Part shown: positions 52,861 to 61,862 of the stretch, one piece after another
Numbering within the stretch: the stretch's first letter is position 1
Layout: the number at the start of each line of letters is the position of its first letter
DNA from: Ensifer sp. LCM 4579
GTDB taxonomy: Bacteria; Pseudomonadota; Alphaproteobacteria; Rhizobiales; Rhizobiaceae
DNA: 64,000 nt
Assembly (NCBI RefSeq): GCF_001854885.1
Contig: NZ_MDDV01000008.1
Location: 148,144-212,143, forward strand
Direction of reading: 5' to 3'
Made by a program: the position numbers and the translations under genes
The notes under the pieces: generated by a model
What the model saw: the letters and a program-made list of their open reading frames with translations, nothing else
What the model was told of the DNA's origin: nothing
Database searches by the model: none

Positions 52861-54026
52861 GCGATGGACTCGATCTCTTCGACAAGGCCTCGCTCATCGC
52901 AGCACATGACGAGGGCCACGCTTTCGACGCTGTCGTGCCGCCAATCGTCCAGACCTCGCTCTTCACCTTCAAGGACTATGACGAAATGATCGCCTGCTAT
53001 CGAGGCGAGCATGTGCGTCCCGTCTACACGCGCGGCCTCAATCCGACGGTGCGGATGTTCGAGGAGATGCTGGCGAAACTCGAAGGCGCCGAAGATGCGA
53101 TAGGTTTTGCCAGCGGCATGTCGGCCATCTCCTCCGCCGTCCTTTCCTTCGTCGAGCCCGGGGACCGCATCGTCGCGGTCAGGCATGTTTATCCGGATGC
53201 GTTCCGCCTGTTCGGCACACATTTCAGGCGCATGCGGATCGAGGTCACCTATGTCGACGGTCGCGATGAGGAGGCGGTCGCCAGAGCGCTTCCCGGAGCC
53301 AAGCTCTTCTACATGGAGAGCCCGACGAGTTGGATCATGGACACCCACGACGTCGCCGTGCTCGCGGCACTCGCCAGGGCAAAGGGAGTAGTCACCGTCA
53401 TCGACAACAGCTGGGCGAGCCCGATCTTCCAGCAGCCGATCGCGCTCGGCGTCGATCTCGTCATCCACTCGGCCTCGAAGTACCTGGGCGGCCACAGCGA
53501 CGTGGTCGCAGGCGTCGTCGCCGGATCGAGCGACCTGGTCGGCCGCATCCGCTCGGAGGCCTATCCCTATCTCGGCGCCAAGCTTTCGCCCTTTGATGCC
53601 TGGCTTCTGATCCGCGGTCTGCGGACGCTGCCGATCCGGATGAAAGCGCATGAGCGCTCGGCGCTCGGCATCGCCCGGAGGCTGCAGGAGCATCCATCGG
53701 TCGAGACCGTTTGCCATCCCGGCCTCGGCAATCATCTGCCGCCGGGGCTGTCGGGCACGTCCGGCCTCTTCTCCTTCATCTTTCGCGAGGGCGTCGACCT
53801 GCGCCGCTTCGCCGATCACCTGCAGCTCTTCAAGCTCGGCGTGTCCTGGGGCGGCCACGAAAGTCTCGTCGTGCCGGGAGAAGTCGTTCTTGCGCAGAAA
53901 GCGCAACCCAATTCCGCGGTCGCCTTCGGCATTTCTCCGCGGTCGATAAGGCTCCATGTCGGCCTGGAGGGAACGGAGGCCCTCTGGAGCGATCTCGAAG
54001 CGGCAATCGCCGCTTCATCAGGTTGA
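52857..54026 (+). CDS. Cys/Met-metabolism PLP-dependent enzyme (cystathionine beta-lyase-like)
   Basis: A 389-residue fold-type I enzyme. The PLP lysine is in HSASKYLGGHSDVV near 208; YTRGLNPTV supplies the phosphate-binding Tyr/Arg of the neighbouring subunit; the C-terminal arginine is in PRSIRLHVGLE. The family includes cystathionine beta-lyase, gamma-synthase and methionine gamma-lyase; the sequence does not decide between them. Its place in an importer operon suggests cleavage of an imported thioether or amino-acid substrate. Confidence 0.9.
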   Translation: MSDGLDLFDKASLIAAHDEGHAFDAVVPPIVQTSLFTFKDYDEMIACYRGEHVRPVYTRGLNPTVRMFEEMLAKLEGAEDAIGFASGMSAISSAVLSFVEPGDRIVAVRHVYPDAFRLFGTHFRRMRIEVTYVDGRDEEAVARALPGAKLFYMESPTSWIMDTHDVAVLAALARAKGVVTVIDNSWASPIFQQPIALGVDLVIHSASKYLGGHSDVVAGVVAGSSDLVGRIRSEAYPYLGAKLSPFDAWLLIRGLRTLPIRMKAHERSALGIARRLQEHPSVETVCHPGLGNHLPPGLSGTSGLFSFIFREGVDLRRFADHLQLFKLGVSWGGHESLVVPGEVVLAQKAQPNSAVAFGISPRSIRLHVGLEGTEALWSDLEAAIAASSG

Positions 54027-54119
54027 CGAGAAAGGGATCAGGAAAGGCGCAATCGGTTTGGCGCCGCCCACCTGCTCACGGAAAATCAGGTCAGCACCTA
54101 AGAAAAGGGGAACTGAGGA

Positions 54120-55382
54120 ATGAGGAAACTGATCACCGCCACCCTGCTCGCCACGCTGATGGCCGGCAGCGCCCTTGCCGATACCAGGCTGAAGCTCGTC
54201 GAGGTCATCACCAGCCCCGAGCGCACTGAAACGCTGAAATCGATCGTCGCGAAATTCGAGGCGGCCAATCCCGGCACGACCGTGGAAATCATCTCCCTGC
54301 CCTGGGGCGAGGCCTTTCAGAAATTCGCGACCATGGTCTCGGCCGGCGAAATCCCGGACGTGATGGAAATGCCGGACACCTGGCTGTCGCTCTATGCCAA
54401 TAACGGAATGCTCGAAAGTCTTGAGCCCTATCTCGCCAAGTGGGAACACACTTCCGGCCTCACCGAGCGGGCGTTGGAGCTCGGCCGTGACGTCAACGAC
54501 ACCGCCTACATGCTGCCCTACGGCTTCTATCTCCGGGCGATGTTCTACAACAAGAAACTTCTTGAGGAAGCCGGCATCGCCGAGCCGCCGAAGACGATGG
54601 ACGACTTCGTCAAGGCGTCGGAAGCGATCTCCAACCTGCCCGGCAAATCCGGTTACTGCCTGCGCGGCGGTTCGGGCGGGCTCAATGGCTGGGTCATGTT
54701 CGGCGCCACCATGGCCGGAGACAACACGTTCTTCAACGAGGACGGCACCTCGACGATGAATAGCGACGGCTGGATCAAGGGACTGACCTGGGTCGTCGAT
54801 CTCTACAAGAATGGTCTTGCACCGAAGGACAGCGTCAACTGGGGCTTCAACGAGATCGTCGCCGGCTTCTATAGCGGCACCTGCGCCTTTCTCGACCAGG
54901 ATCCGGATGCGCTGATCGCGATCGCCCAGCGCATGAAGCCCGAAGACTTCGGCGTCACCACCATGCCGAAGGGGCCAAGCGGCAAGGCCTTCACCACCAT
55001 CGGCTTTGCCGGCTGGTCGATGATGTCGGCGAGCCAGAACAAGGAGCTTGCCTGGAAGCTGATCGAAACACTCGAAGGTCCGGAAGGCAACATCGAGTGG
55101 AACAAGCGTACCGGCGCGCTGCCGGTCCACAAATCGGCCGAGAAGGATCCCTTCTACGCAGGCCCGCAGTTCAAGGGCTGGTTCGACGAACTCGCCGACA
55201 AGGACGTCGTCCTGACGGTGATGCCGACCTATCTCGAGGAGTTCGCCTATTTCAAGGATTCGCTTGCGATCAAGACCACCCAGGAAGCACTGCTCGGCGA
55301 CATCACGCCGGAACAGCTTGCCAACCAGTGGGCGGAGTATCTGACCAAGGCGCAGCAGAAATACCTGGAAAGCAAGAAGTAG
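54120..55382 (+). CDS. Extracellular solute-binding protein, carbohydrate family 1
   Basis: A 420-residue binding protein with a signal peptide (LLATLMAGSALA before DTRLKL). The segment IVAKFEAANPGTTVEIISLPWGEAF and the later RTGALPVHKSAEK belong to SBP_bac_1 sugar-type proteins. ATG at 54120 has AAGGGGAACTGAGG upstream. Glycosides, polyols or amino-sugar-like compounds are typical ligands; a sulfur-containing or amino-acid-linked sugar would fit the PLP lyase upstream, but this is conjecture. Confidence 0.9.
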   Translation: MRKLITATLLATLMAGSALADTRLKLVEVITSPERTETLKSIVAKFEAANPGTTVEIISLPWGEAFQKFATMVSAGEIPDVMEMPDTWLSLYANNGMLESLEPYLAKWEHTSGLTERALELGRDVNDTAYMLPYGFYLRAMFYNKKLLEEAGIAEPPKTMDDFVKASEAISNLPGKSGYCLRGGSGGLNGWVMFGATMAGDNTFFNEDGTSTMNSDGWIKGLTWVVDLYKNGLAPKDSVNWGFNEIVAGFYSGTCAFLDQDPDALIAIAQRMKPEDFGVTTMPKGPSGKAFTTIGFAGWSMMSASQNKELAWKLIETLEGPEGNIEWNKRTGALPVHKSAEKDPFYAGPQFKGWFDELADKDVVLTVMPTYLEEFAYFKDSLAIKTTQEALLGDITPEQLANQWAEYLTKAQQKYLESKK

Positions 55383-55391
55383 CGCCGGCGC

Positions 55392-55414
55392 GGGCGGCGG
55401 TTCTGCCGCCGCCC
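55392..55414 (+). other. mRNA hairpin after the binding-protein gene
   Basis: GGGCGGCGG (55392-55400), a TTCTG loop and CCGCCGCCC (55406-55414) form a 9-base-pair GC stem with no T run. It starts nine bases after the binding-protein stop. Such a stem may protect the upstream message or partly terminate, lowering permease synthesis. Confidence 0.7.
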
Positions 55415-55453
55415 TCCCGCACGGCAGCAAAGACAGGCGCCGCGAGGCGGCTA

Positions 55454-55557
55454 CTGCATGCCTCCGTAGATCATGCGCGTTTTCAAGACAAAGGCATGCA
55501 GCGAACCAAAGTGCTACTGCGACCTTTGCGCGTCTTGAAGAACGCGCGGCGCCGTAG
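55454..55557. repeat. RIME1 element inside the sugar-type ABC operon
   Basis: First palindrome CTGCATGCCT...AAGGCATGCAG (55454-55501), linker GCGAACCAAAGTGCTACTGCGACC, then GCGCGTCTTGAAGAACGCGC and GGCGCCGTA. It lies between the binding-protein and permease genes and ends about 20 bases before the permease start. Confidence 0.82.
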
Positions 55558-55575
55558 GAAGGGGAACTCTGACCG

Positions 55576-56511
55576 ATGGCCTATGCCGCACGCCAGGACG
55601 GCCTGCCCGCGATCCGACCACCGCTGATGAAACGCATCGCGGATGCCTCGGCGCCCTATCTCTACAGCGCCCCGACGCTTATCCTGATCGTCACCGTCAT
55701 GCTTGTGCCGTTGGCGCTCGGCATCTCCTACGCCTTTCGCGACGTCCAACTCCTCAATCCCTTTTCCGGCGCCTTCATCGGCCTCGATCACTTCCGCGCG
55801 CTCTCTCGAGACGAAGCCTTCTTCCGCTCGCTGCGCAACACGCTCTGGTGGACCGGCGCCTCCGTGCTGCTGCAATTCGCGTTCGGGCTCATCCTGGCAC
55901 TGCTGCTCGACAGGCCGTTCCGCGGCCGTGCCCTCGCCCAGGCGCTCGTGTTCCTGCCCTGGGCAGTGCCGAGCTTTCTTGCCGGCCTCAACTGGGCCTG
56001 GCTCTTCAACCCGGTCGTCGGCCCGCTGCCGCACTGGCTCTACGCGGCCGGGCTCATGAGCGAGCCGGGCAATATCCTCTCCGATCCCGAGCTTGCCATG
56101 TGGGGGCCGATCATCGCCAACATCTGGTGGGGCATTCCCTTCTTCGCCATCACCCTTTTGGCGGCGCTGCAGGCGATCCCGCGCGATCTCTACGAGGCGG
56201 CGAGCATCGACGGGGCCGGGGCCGCCCAGCGCTTCCTTTCGATCACGCTTCCTTTCCTCGCTCCGACCATCGCGATCACCGTTCTGCTGCGCACCGTCTG
56301 GATATCCAACTTCGCCGATCTCATCATCGTGATGACCAATGGCGGGCCTGCCGATCGGACGCAGATCGTCGCGAGCTACATCTTCACCCAGGCCTTCAAG
56401 CGGCTCGATTTCGGCTATGCCTCGGCGGTGGCGCTAGTGCTCCTGGCGCTGCTCCTCGCCTATTCGCTGCTGATCTTGATCCTTAGGCAGTGGCTTCTGA
56501 GCAAGGATTGA
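55576..56511 (+). CDS. Sugar-type ABC transporter permease (MalF/UgpA-like)
   Basis: A 311-residue permease with six or so helices and the coupling loop IPRDLYEAASIDGAGAAQRF. The first helix is preceded by a 24-residue polar N-terminus. ATG at 55576 follows GGAAGGGGAAC. It is separated from the binding-protein gene by a hairpin and a RIME1 copy, but the strand and family fit make one transporter. Confidence 0.92.
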   Translation: MAYAARQDGLPAIRPPLMKRIADASAPYLYSAPTLILIVTVMLVPLALGISYAFRDVQLLNPFSGAFIGLDHFRALSRDEAFFRSLRNTLWWTGASVLLQFAFGLILALLLDRPFRGRALAQALVFLPWAVPSFLAGLNWAWLFNPVVGPLPHWLYAAGLMSEPGNILSDPELAMWGPIIANIWWGIPFFAITLLAALQAIPRDLYEAASIDGAGAAQRFLSITLPFLAPTIAITVLLRTVWISNFADLIIVMTNGGPADRTQIVASYIFTQAFKRLDFGYASAVALVLLALLLAYSLLILILRQWLLSKD

Positions 56512-56515
56512 AACG

Positions 56516-57349
56516 ATGCGCGCCAAGCCCGCCCTCCTCACCGTCGCGCACCGCCTGGCGATCCTCGCCTATATCGCCTTCGCGCTCTTTCCGCTGTTTT
56601 GGCTGCTCAAGGTCGCGGTTACGCCCAACGACCTGCTCTATTCGGAAGGCATCCGGCTTTGGCCGTCGCGCGCGAGCCTCGAACATTTCGATTTCGTGCT
56701 CCGGCATAGCGCCTTTCCGGTTTTCTTCCGCAACAGCCTGATCGTCTCCGGCTCGACCGCCGTGGTCGTGACGATCCTGGCCTCGCTCTCCGGCTACGCA
56801 CTCTCCCGGTTCCGATTCCGCGGCAAATATTGGCTGGTGACGCTGATGCTTCTGACCCAGATGTTTCCTCTGGTTATGCTGGTCGCGCCGATCTTCAAGA
56901 TACTGTCGCCGATCGGGCTCACCAACAGCCTGACCGGTCTCGTCATCGTCTACTCGGCCTTCAATCTGCCCTTTGCAACATTCCTGATGCAGTCCTTCTT
57001 CGACGGCATTCCCAAGGACCTGGAGGAGGCGGCCATGATCGATGGCGCAACGCAATTCGTCGCGTTCCGCCAGATCATCCTGCCGCTGACGCTGCCGGGA
57101 GTTGCCGCCACCCTCGGCTTCGTCTTCACGGCCGCCTGGAGCGAACTGCTCTTCTCGCTGATGCTGATCTCCGGCAACGAACAGGCGACGTTTCCGGTCG
57201 GGCTGCTCTCTTTCGTCTCGAAGTTCTCGGTCGACTTTGGACAGATGATGGCCGCAGGCGTGCTGGCGCTGATCCCGGCCGGGCTCTTCTTCCTGCTCAT
57301 TCAACGCTATCTCGTGCAGGGCCTGACGGCCGGCGCGGTCAAAGGCTGA
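56516..57349 (+). CDS. Sugar-type ABC transporter permease (MalG/UgpE-like)
   Basis: A 277-residue permease with six helices and the coupling loop IPKDLEEAAMIDGATQFVAF. It begins four bases after the preceding permease and pairs with it as a heterodimer. The C-terminus (LVQGLTAGAVKG) is typical of MalG-like subunits. Confidence 0.93.
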   Translation: MRAKPALLTVAHRLAILAYIAFALFPLFWLLKVAVTPNDLLYSEGIRLWPSRASLEHFDFVLRHSAFPVFFRNSLIVSGSTAVVVTILASLSGYALSRFRFRGKYWLVTLMLLTQMFPLVMLVAPIFKILSPIGLTNSLTGLVIVYSAFNLPFATFLMQSFFDGIPKDLEEAAMIDGATQFVAFRQIILPLTLPGVAATLGFVFTAAWSELLFSLMLISGNEQATFPVGLLSFVSKFSVDFGQMMAAGVLALIPAGLFFLLIQRYLVQGLTAGAVKG

Positions 57350-57362
57350 GGCTTGATCCACC

Positions 57363-58430
57363 ATGGCTTCCATCGATATCGCCAACATCCGGAAATCCTA
57401 CGGCGCCCACCCGGTGCTGCACGATGTCGACCTGAAGATCCGCGACGGCGAGTTCGTCGTGCTCGTCGGCCCGTCCGGCTGCGGCAAGTCCACGCTGCTC
57501 AGGATGATCGCCGGGCTTGAAAGCGTAACGGCCGGCGAGATCCGCATCGCCGGCAAGCGGGTCAACGAGCTCGCGCCGAAGGATCGCGACATCGCCATGG
57601 TGTTCCAGTCCTATGCGCTCTACCCGCATATGTCGGTCGAGAGGAACATGAGCTACAGCCTCAGGCTCCGAAAGACCGCCCGCGAAAGGATTGCGACCGT
57701 CGTCGCGGGCGCCGCCGCGAAGCTCGGTCTCGAACCGCTCATGGAACGGCGGCCGCGGGCGCTCTCGGGCGGCCAGCGCCAGCGCGTGGCCATGGGGCGC
57801 GCCATCGTGCGCCAGCCGAAGGCCTTCCTCTTCGACGAGCCGCTTTCGAATCTCGATGCGCGGCTGCGCGAGCAGATGCGTGCCGAGATCAAGAAGCTGC
57901 ACAAGGACCTCGGCGCCACTTCGATCTACGTGACGCATGACCAGATCGAGGCGATGACGCTCGCCGACCGCATCGTCGCGATGAATTCCGGCATCGTCCA
58001 GCAGGTCGGAACCCCGCTTGCACTCTACGATCGTCCCGCCAATCTCTTCGTTGCCGGATTCATCGGGTCGCCCGGCATGAATTTCTTCGAGGGCACCTGT
58101 CGCACCGGTGAGACGCCGCGTTTCGATACGGTCGACAATGTCGCCATTCCGCTTGAAGCGCCGGCACCGATCACGGAAGGCGCCAGCGTCACGCTCGGCA
58201 TCCGGCCGGAACATGTCGTTCTTGCCGGGCACGGACCGGATACGCTCCTTGCCCAGGTCGACCTCGTCGAGCCGACCGGCTTCGGCATCATCCTGCATCT
58301 TTCGCTCGGCCGATCGAGCTTCAAGGCCTTCACGAGCGACCGCTCCTTCCTCACGGCGTCCGGAACCATCCCGGTCCGCTTCCCGGCGCATGGCCTGCAC
58401 TTCTTCGATCGTGAAGGACGGCGTGCCTGA
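57363..58430 (+). CDS. Sugar-type ABC transporter ATPase (UgpC/MsmX-like)
   Basis: A 355-residue ATPase: Walker [10 protein letters not shown], signature [15 protein letters not shown], Walker [17 protein letters not shown]-loop VTHDQIEAM, then the TOBE-type regulatory domain ([26 protein letters not shown]). It is the last gene of the operon. The mid-region (PVDRPRALS) shows no substitution in the catalytic motifs. Confidence 0.94.
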   Translation: MASIDIANIRKSYGAHPVLHDVDLKIRDGEFVVLVGPSGCGKSTLLRMIAGLESVTAGEIRIAGKRVNELAPKDRDIAMVFQSYALYPHMSVERNMSYSLRLRKTARERIATVVAGAAAKLGLEPLMERRPRALSGGQRQRVAMGRAIVRQPKAFLFDEPLSNLDARLREQMRAEIKKLHKDLGATSIYVTHDQIEAMTLADRIVAMNSGIVQQVGTPLALYDRPANLFVAGFIGSPGMNFFEGTCRTGETPRFDTVDNVAIPLEAPAPITEGASVTLGIRPEHVVLAGHGPDTLLAQVDLVEPTGFGIILHLSLGRSSFKAFTSDRSFLTASGTIPVRFPAHGLHFFDREGRRA

Positions 58431-58450
58431 CGCGCGCCGCCACCCTCGAA

Positions 58451-58487
58451 CAGCGCCGCGCGTCCAGTCAGACGCGCAGAGGCAGCC
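58451..58487. repeat. Partial RIME1 palindrome
   Basis: CAGCGCCGCGCGTCCAGTCAGACGCGCAGAGGCAGC, a diverged second palindrome of RIME1 in reverse orientation, between the ATPase and cytochrome c genes. It might serve as a terminator of the ABC operon. Confidence 0.65.
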
Positions 58488-58682
58488 GTCGCCGAGGTCG
58501 ACGGGAGGATACATACGGTAGCTCAAAGTGACGATTGACTTATTCGGGAGGAAGACTAGCTTTTCTTCTGTCGCCAGCATCAACCGCCCGGCGCAAAGTT
58601 TCCGAGAGACGATGGCACGGCCAAAGCCATGAATTGACCGCACTCTTCCTCGGCCCGGCGCCCTGCGAAATGAGGACTCATG

Positions 58683-59069
58683 ATGCGAAATCCGATTGCT
58701 GCCCTGTTCGTCTCGGCACTCCTGCTCTGTCCGGCCGCCGCCCTTGCGCAAGAGGGCGATGCCGAGGCCGGCGCCACCGTCTTCAAGAAATGCGCGGCTT
58801 GCCACGTCGTGGACAAGGACCAGAACAGGGTCGGGCCTTCGCTGCAGCACATCATTGGCAGGACCGCGGGCACGCACGCGAATTTCCGTTACTCCCCGGC
58901 CATGGTGAAGGCGGGCGAAGAGGGTCTCGTCTGGGATGAGGCGAAGCTGCACGAATATCTTCGCGATCCCAAGGCCATGGTCAAAGGAACCAAGATGGCG
59001 TTCCCGGGCCTCAAGAAAGAGGAAGACGTAACCAACGTGATCGCCTATCTGAAGCAACATTCCGAGTAG
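58683..59069 (+). CDS. Soluble class I c-type cytochrome
   Basis: A 128-residue protein with a signal peptide (LLLCPAAALA before QEGDAEAG), heme attachment CAACH, and a distal methionine in KGTKMAFPG. The KKEEDVTNVIAYLKQ C-terminal helix is standard for mitochondrial-like cytochrome c. The second ATG (58683) is better spaced from GAGG than the first (58680). Position before coxM suggests it is the electron donor to the oxidase. Confidence 0.93.
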   Translation: MRNPIAALFVSALLLCPAAALAQEGDAEAGATVFKKCAACHVVDKDQNRVGPSLQHIIGRTAGTHANFRYSPAMVKAGEEGLVWDEAKLHEYLRDPKAMVKGTKMAFPGLKKEEDVTNVIAYLKQHSE

Positions 59070-59121
59070 GACAACCCTCGGGAGGAGGGAACACACTTCT
59101 AACGGGCGATTTGCCAGTATT

Positions 59122-59150
59122 TTCCGTTCGTGCAATAATTCCGAACGGAA
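59122..59150. promoter_or_regulatory. Perfect inverted repeat upstream of coxM
   Basis: TTCCGTTCG (59122-59130) and CGAACGGAA (59142-59150), with an 11-base AT-rich spacer, form a perfect 9-base inverted repeat about 56 bases before the coxM ATG. Arm centres are 20 bases apart, two helical turns, as for a dimeric regulator. No T run follows, so it is a better operator than terminator. Confidence 0.6.
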
Positions 59151-59205
59151 CGCTGCGGATTAAGTATTCGTCTCACGGCCGATCGCGGCGGGGGAGGGAC
59201 AGGAA

Positions 59206-60060
59206 ATGGCCGTGGTAGTAATTCTGGTACTCTTGGCCCTCGGGTCGGTCTTGTTCCATGTGCTGAGTCCTTGGTGGTGGACACCAATCGCCTCCAACTG
59301 GAATTACATCGACAATACCATCATCATAACCTTCTGGATCACCGGCATCGCCTTCGTCGCCGTCGTGCTGTTCATGGCGTATTGCGTCTTTCGCTTTCGC
59401 CACCGACCCGGCAACACCGCGGACTACGAGCCGGAAAACCGGAGGTTGGAAAGCTGGCTCGCGACGGGCACGACTCTCGGCGTCGCGGCGATGCTGGCGC
59501 CGGGCCTGTTCGTCTGGCATCAGTTCATCACCGTGCCGGAAGGGGCCGCCGAAGTGGAGGTGGTGGGGCAGCAATGGCTCTGGAATTTCCGACTTCCCGG
59601 CGCCGATGGGAAATTGGGCACGACGGACGCACGCGATGTGACGCCGGACAACCCGCTCGGTCTCAACCGGAACGACGCCGCGAGCCTCGACGACGTCATC
59701 GTCGAAGCCGGCGAGTTGCATCTGCCCGTCGGCAAACCCGTCAAGGTCCTGCTCCGGTCCGTCGATGTGCTGCATGATTTCTACGTTCCGGAATTCCGCG
59801 CCAAGATGGACATGGTCCCGGGTATGATCACCTATTTCTGGTTCACCCCGACGCGGACCGGCACTTTCGAGGTACTCTGCGCCGAGCTCTGTGGCGTTGG
59901 TCATCCGCAGATGCGCGGCACCGTCGTCGTCGACACCGAGGACGATTATCGGGCCTGGCTTGCCGAGCAGCAGACCTTTTCGCAATTGACGGCATCGTCC
60001 GATGGGGACTCGACGGCAACGGCTGTTGCCGCGGCAACGGCGCAATCGGAGGCGCCGTGA
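59206..60060 (+). CDS. coxM: Cytochrome c oxidase subunit II
   Basis: A 284-residue subunit with two N-terminal membrane helices and a periplasmic cupredoxin domain. The CuA ligands are H190 (VLHDFYVPEF), then C225, C229, H233 and M236 in CAELCGVGHPQM. No cytochrome c domain is fused. The start at 59206 has GGGGAGGGACAGG upstream. It receives electrons from cytochrome c and passes them to heme a of CoxN. The Ala-rich tail (TATAVAAATAQSE) is likely flexible. Confidence 0.95.
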   Translation: MAVVVILVLLALGSVLFHVLSPWWWTPIASNWNYIDNTIIITFWITGIAFVAVVLFMAYCVFRFRHRPGNTADYEPENRRLESWLATGTTLGVAAMLAPGLFVWHQFITVPEGAAEVEVVGQQWLWNFRLPGADGKLGTTDARDVTPDNPLGLNRNDAASLDDVIVEAGELHLPVGKPVKVLLRSVDVLHDFYVPEFRAKMDMVPGMITYFWFTPTRTGTFEVLCAELCGVGHPQMRGTVVVDTEDDYRAWLAEQQTFSQLTASSDGDSTATAVAAATAQSEAP

Positions 60061-60083
60061 GGTAGCAACTGGGAGGAGATAAG

Positions 60084-61862
60084 ATGGTCGATGTCCGGTC
60101 CGGTCTTGGCGAGGCGCTGCCGCCTCCCGAAGTCGAGGATGTTGAGCTCTACCATCCGCACAGCTGGTGGACGCGCTATGTGTTCAGCCAGGATGCGAAG
60201 ATCATCGCCATCCAATATGCGACCACCGCGATCGCCATCGGAATGGTGGCGCTGGTGCTCTCCTGGCTGATGCGCCTGCAGCTCGGATTTCCCGACACGT
60301 TCCAGTTGGTGGATGCGGAGGCCTACTATCAGTTCATCACCATGCACGGCATGATCATGGTGATCTATCTGTTGACCGCCCTCTTCCTCGGCGGCTTCGG
60401 CAATTATCTCATTCCGCTGATGGTCGGCGCGCGGGACATGGTGTTCCCCTACGCCAACATGCTGAGCTACTGGATCTATCTGCTCGCCGTGCTCGTGCTC
60501 GTCGCGAGCTTTTTTGCCCCCGGCGGGCCGACCGGCGCCGGCTGGACGCTGTATCCGCCGCAGGCGCTCCTTTCGGGCACACCGGGCGGCAAGGACTGGG
60601 GCATCATCCTGATGCTCTCCTCGCTGATCATCTTCATCATCGGCTTCACCATGGGCGGCCTCAACTATGTCGTGACCGTACTTCAGGGGCGCGCACGCGG
60701 CATGACGCTGATGCGGATGCCGCTCACGGTCTGGGGCATCTTCACGGCGACGGTGATGGCGCTCCTCGCCTTCCCTGCCCTTTTCGTCGCCTGCGTCATG
60801 ATGCTCTTCGACCGGCTGCTCGGCACCAGCTTCTTCATGCCGGCGATCGTGGAAATGGGCGAACAGTTGCCATATGGCGGCGGCAGCCCAATCCTGTTCC
60901 AGCACCTCTTCTGGTTCTTCGGCCATCCCGAGGTCTATATCGTCGCCCTGCCGGCCTTCGGCATCGTCTCCGATCTCATCAGTACGCATGCGCGCAAGAA
61001 CATCTTCGGCTACCGCATGATGGTCTGGGCGATCGTCATCATCGGCGGCCTCTCCTTCGTCGTCTGGGCGCACCACATGTATGTCAGCGGAATGAACCCC
61101 TATTTCGGCTTCTTCTTCGCCACGACGACGCTGATCATCGCGGTGCCGACCGCGATCAAGGTCTACAACTGGGTTCTGACGCTTTGGCGCGGCAATATTC
61201 ACCTGACTCTGCCGATGCTGTTTGCACTCGCTTTCATCGTCACCTTCGTCAATGGCGGGCTGACCGGCCTATTCCTCGGCAACGTGGTCGTCGACGTTCC
61301 GCTCTCGGACACGATGTTCGTCGTCGCGCATTTCCACATGGTCATGGGCGTGGCGCCGATCCTCGTCATTTTCGGCGCGATCTACCATTGGTACCCGAAG
61401 ATCACCGGGCGCATGCTCGATGAGACGCTCGGTCAGATCCACTTCTGGATCACCTTCATCGGCGCCTATGGCATTTTCTTCCCGATGCATTATCTCGGCC
61501 TCATCGGCGTGCCGCGGCGCTATTATGAACTTGGCGAAACCGCTTTCGTGCCGGACTCCGTCCATACTCTCAATGCCTTCATCAGCATTATGGCGCTGAT
61601 CGTCGGGGCCGCGCAGATCGTCCTCCTTTTCAACCTCGTCTGGAGCCTGCGCCACGGCCGGGAGGCGGGCGGCAATCCTTGGCGGGCGACGACGCTCGAA
61701 TGGCAGACGCCTGAGACACCGCCGCCCCACGGCAACTGGGGCAAGGAACTGCCGGTTGTGTATCGCTGGGCCTATGATTACAGCGTCCCCGGCGCCCCGG
61801 AGGATTTCATCCCGCAGAATCAGCCGGCCCCCAGCCGCGTCAGCCATGAGGCCGCTTCATGA
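60084..61862 (+). CDS. coxN: Cytochrome c oxidase subunit I (aa3-type, A family)
   Basis: A 592-residue catalytic subunit. Low-spin heme histidine is in TMHGMIMVIY; CuB and its Tyr-linked ligand are in GHPEVYI; WAHHMYV has the CuB pair; HFHMVMG has the heme a3 and a ligands. The D-pathway aspartate (ARDMVFP), the Glu of GHPEVY and the K-pathway Lys (PTAIKVYNW) are all present, as in A1-type oxidases. About twelve helices. GGGAGGAGATAAG precedes the ATG. Confidence 0.96.
   Translation: MVDVRSGLGEALPPPEVEDVELYHPHSWWTRYVFSQDAKIIAIQYATTAIAIGMVALVLSWLMRLQLGFPDTFQLVDAEAYYQFITMHGMIMVIYLLTALFLGGFGNYLIPLMVGARDMVFPYANMLSYWIYLLAVLVLVASFFAPGGPTGAGWTLYPPQALLSGTPGGKDWGIILMLSSLIIFIIGFTMGGLNYVVTVLQGRARGMTLMRMPLTVWGIFTATVMALLAFPALFVACVMMLFDRLLGTSFFMPAIVEMGEQLPYGGGSPILFQHLFWFFGHPEVYIVALPAFGIVSDLISTHARKNIFGYRMMVWAIVIIGGLSFVVWAHHMYVSGMNPYFGFFFATTTLIIAVPTAIKVYNWVLTLWRGNIHLTLPMLFALAFIVTFVNGGLTGLFLGNVVVDVPLSDTMFVVAHFHMVMGVAPILVIFGAIYHWYPKITGRMLDETLGQIHFWITFIGAYGIFFPMHYLGLIGVPRRYYELGETAFVPDSVHTLNAFISIMALIVGAAQIVLLFNLVWSLRHGREAGGNPWRATTLEWQTPETPPPHGNWGKELPVVYRWAYDYSVPGAPEDFIPQNQPAPSRVSHEAAS

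Noticed and set aside
57339..59135. 598-codon open frame opposite the sugar ATPase and cytochrome c
   Set aside because: Spans two plus-strand genes with intact motifs; no signal of its own.
59946..61202. 418-codon open frame opposite coxN
   Set aside because: His/Asp/Glu-rich shadow of a membrane-protein gene; typical result of reading hydrophobic codons backwards.
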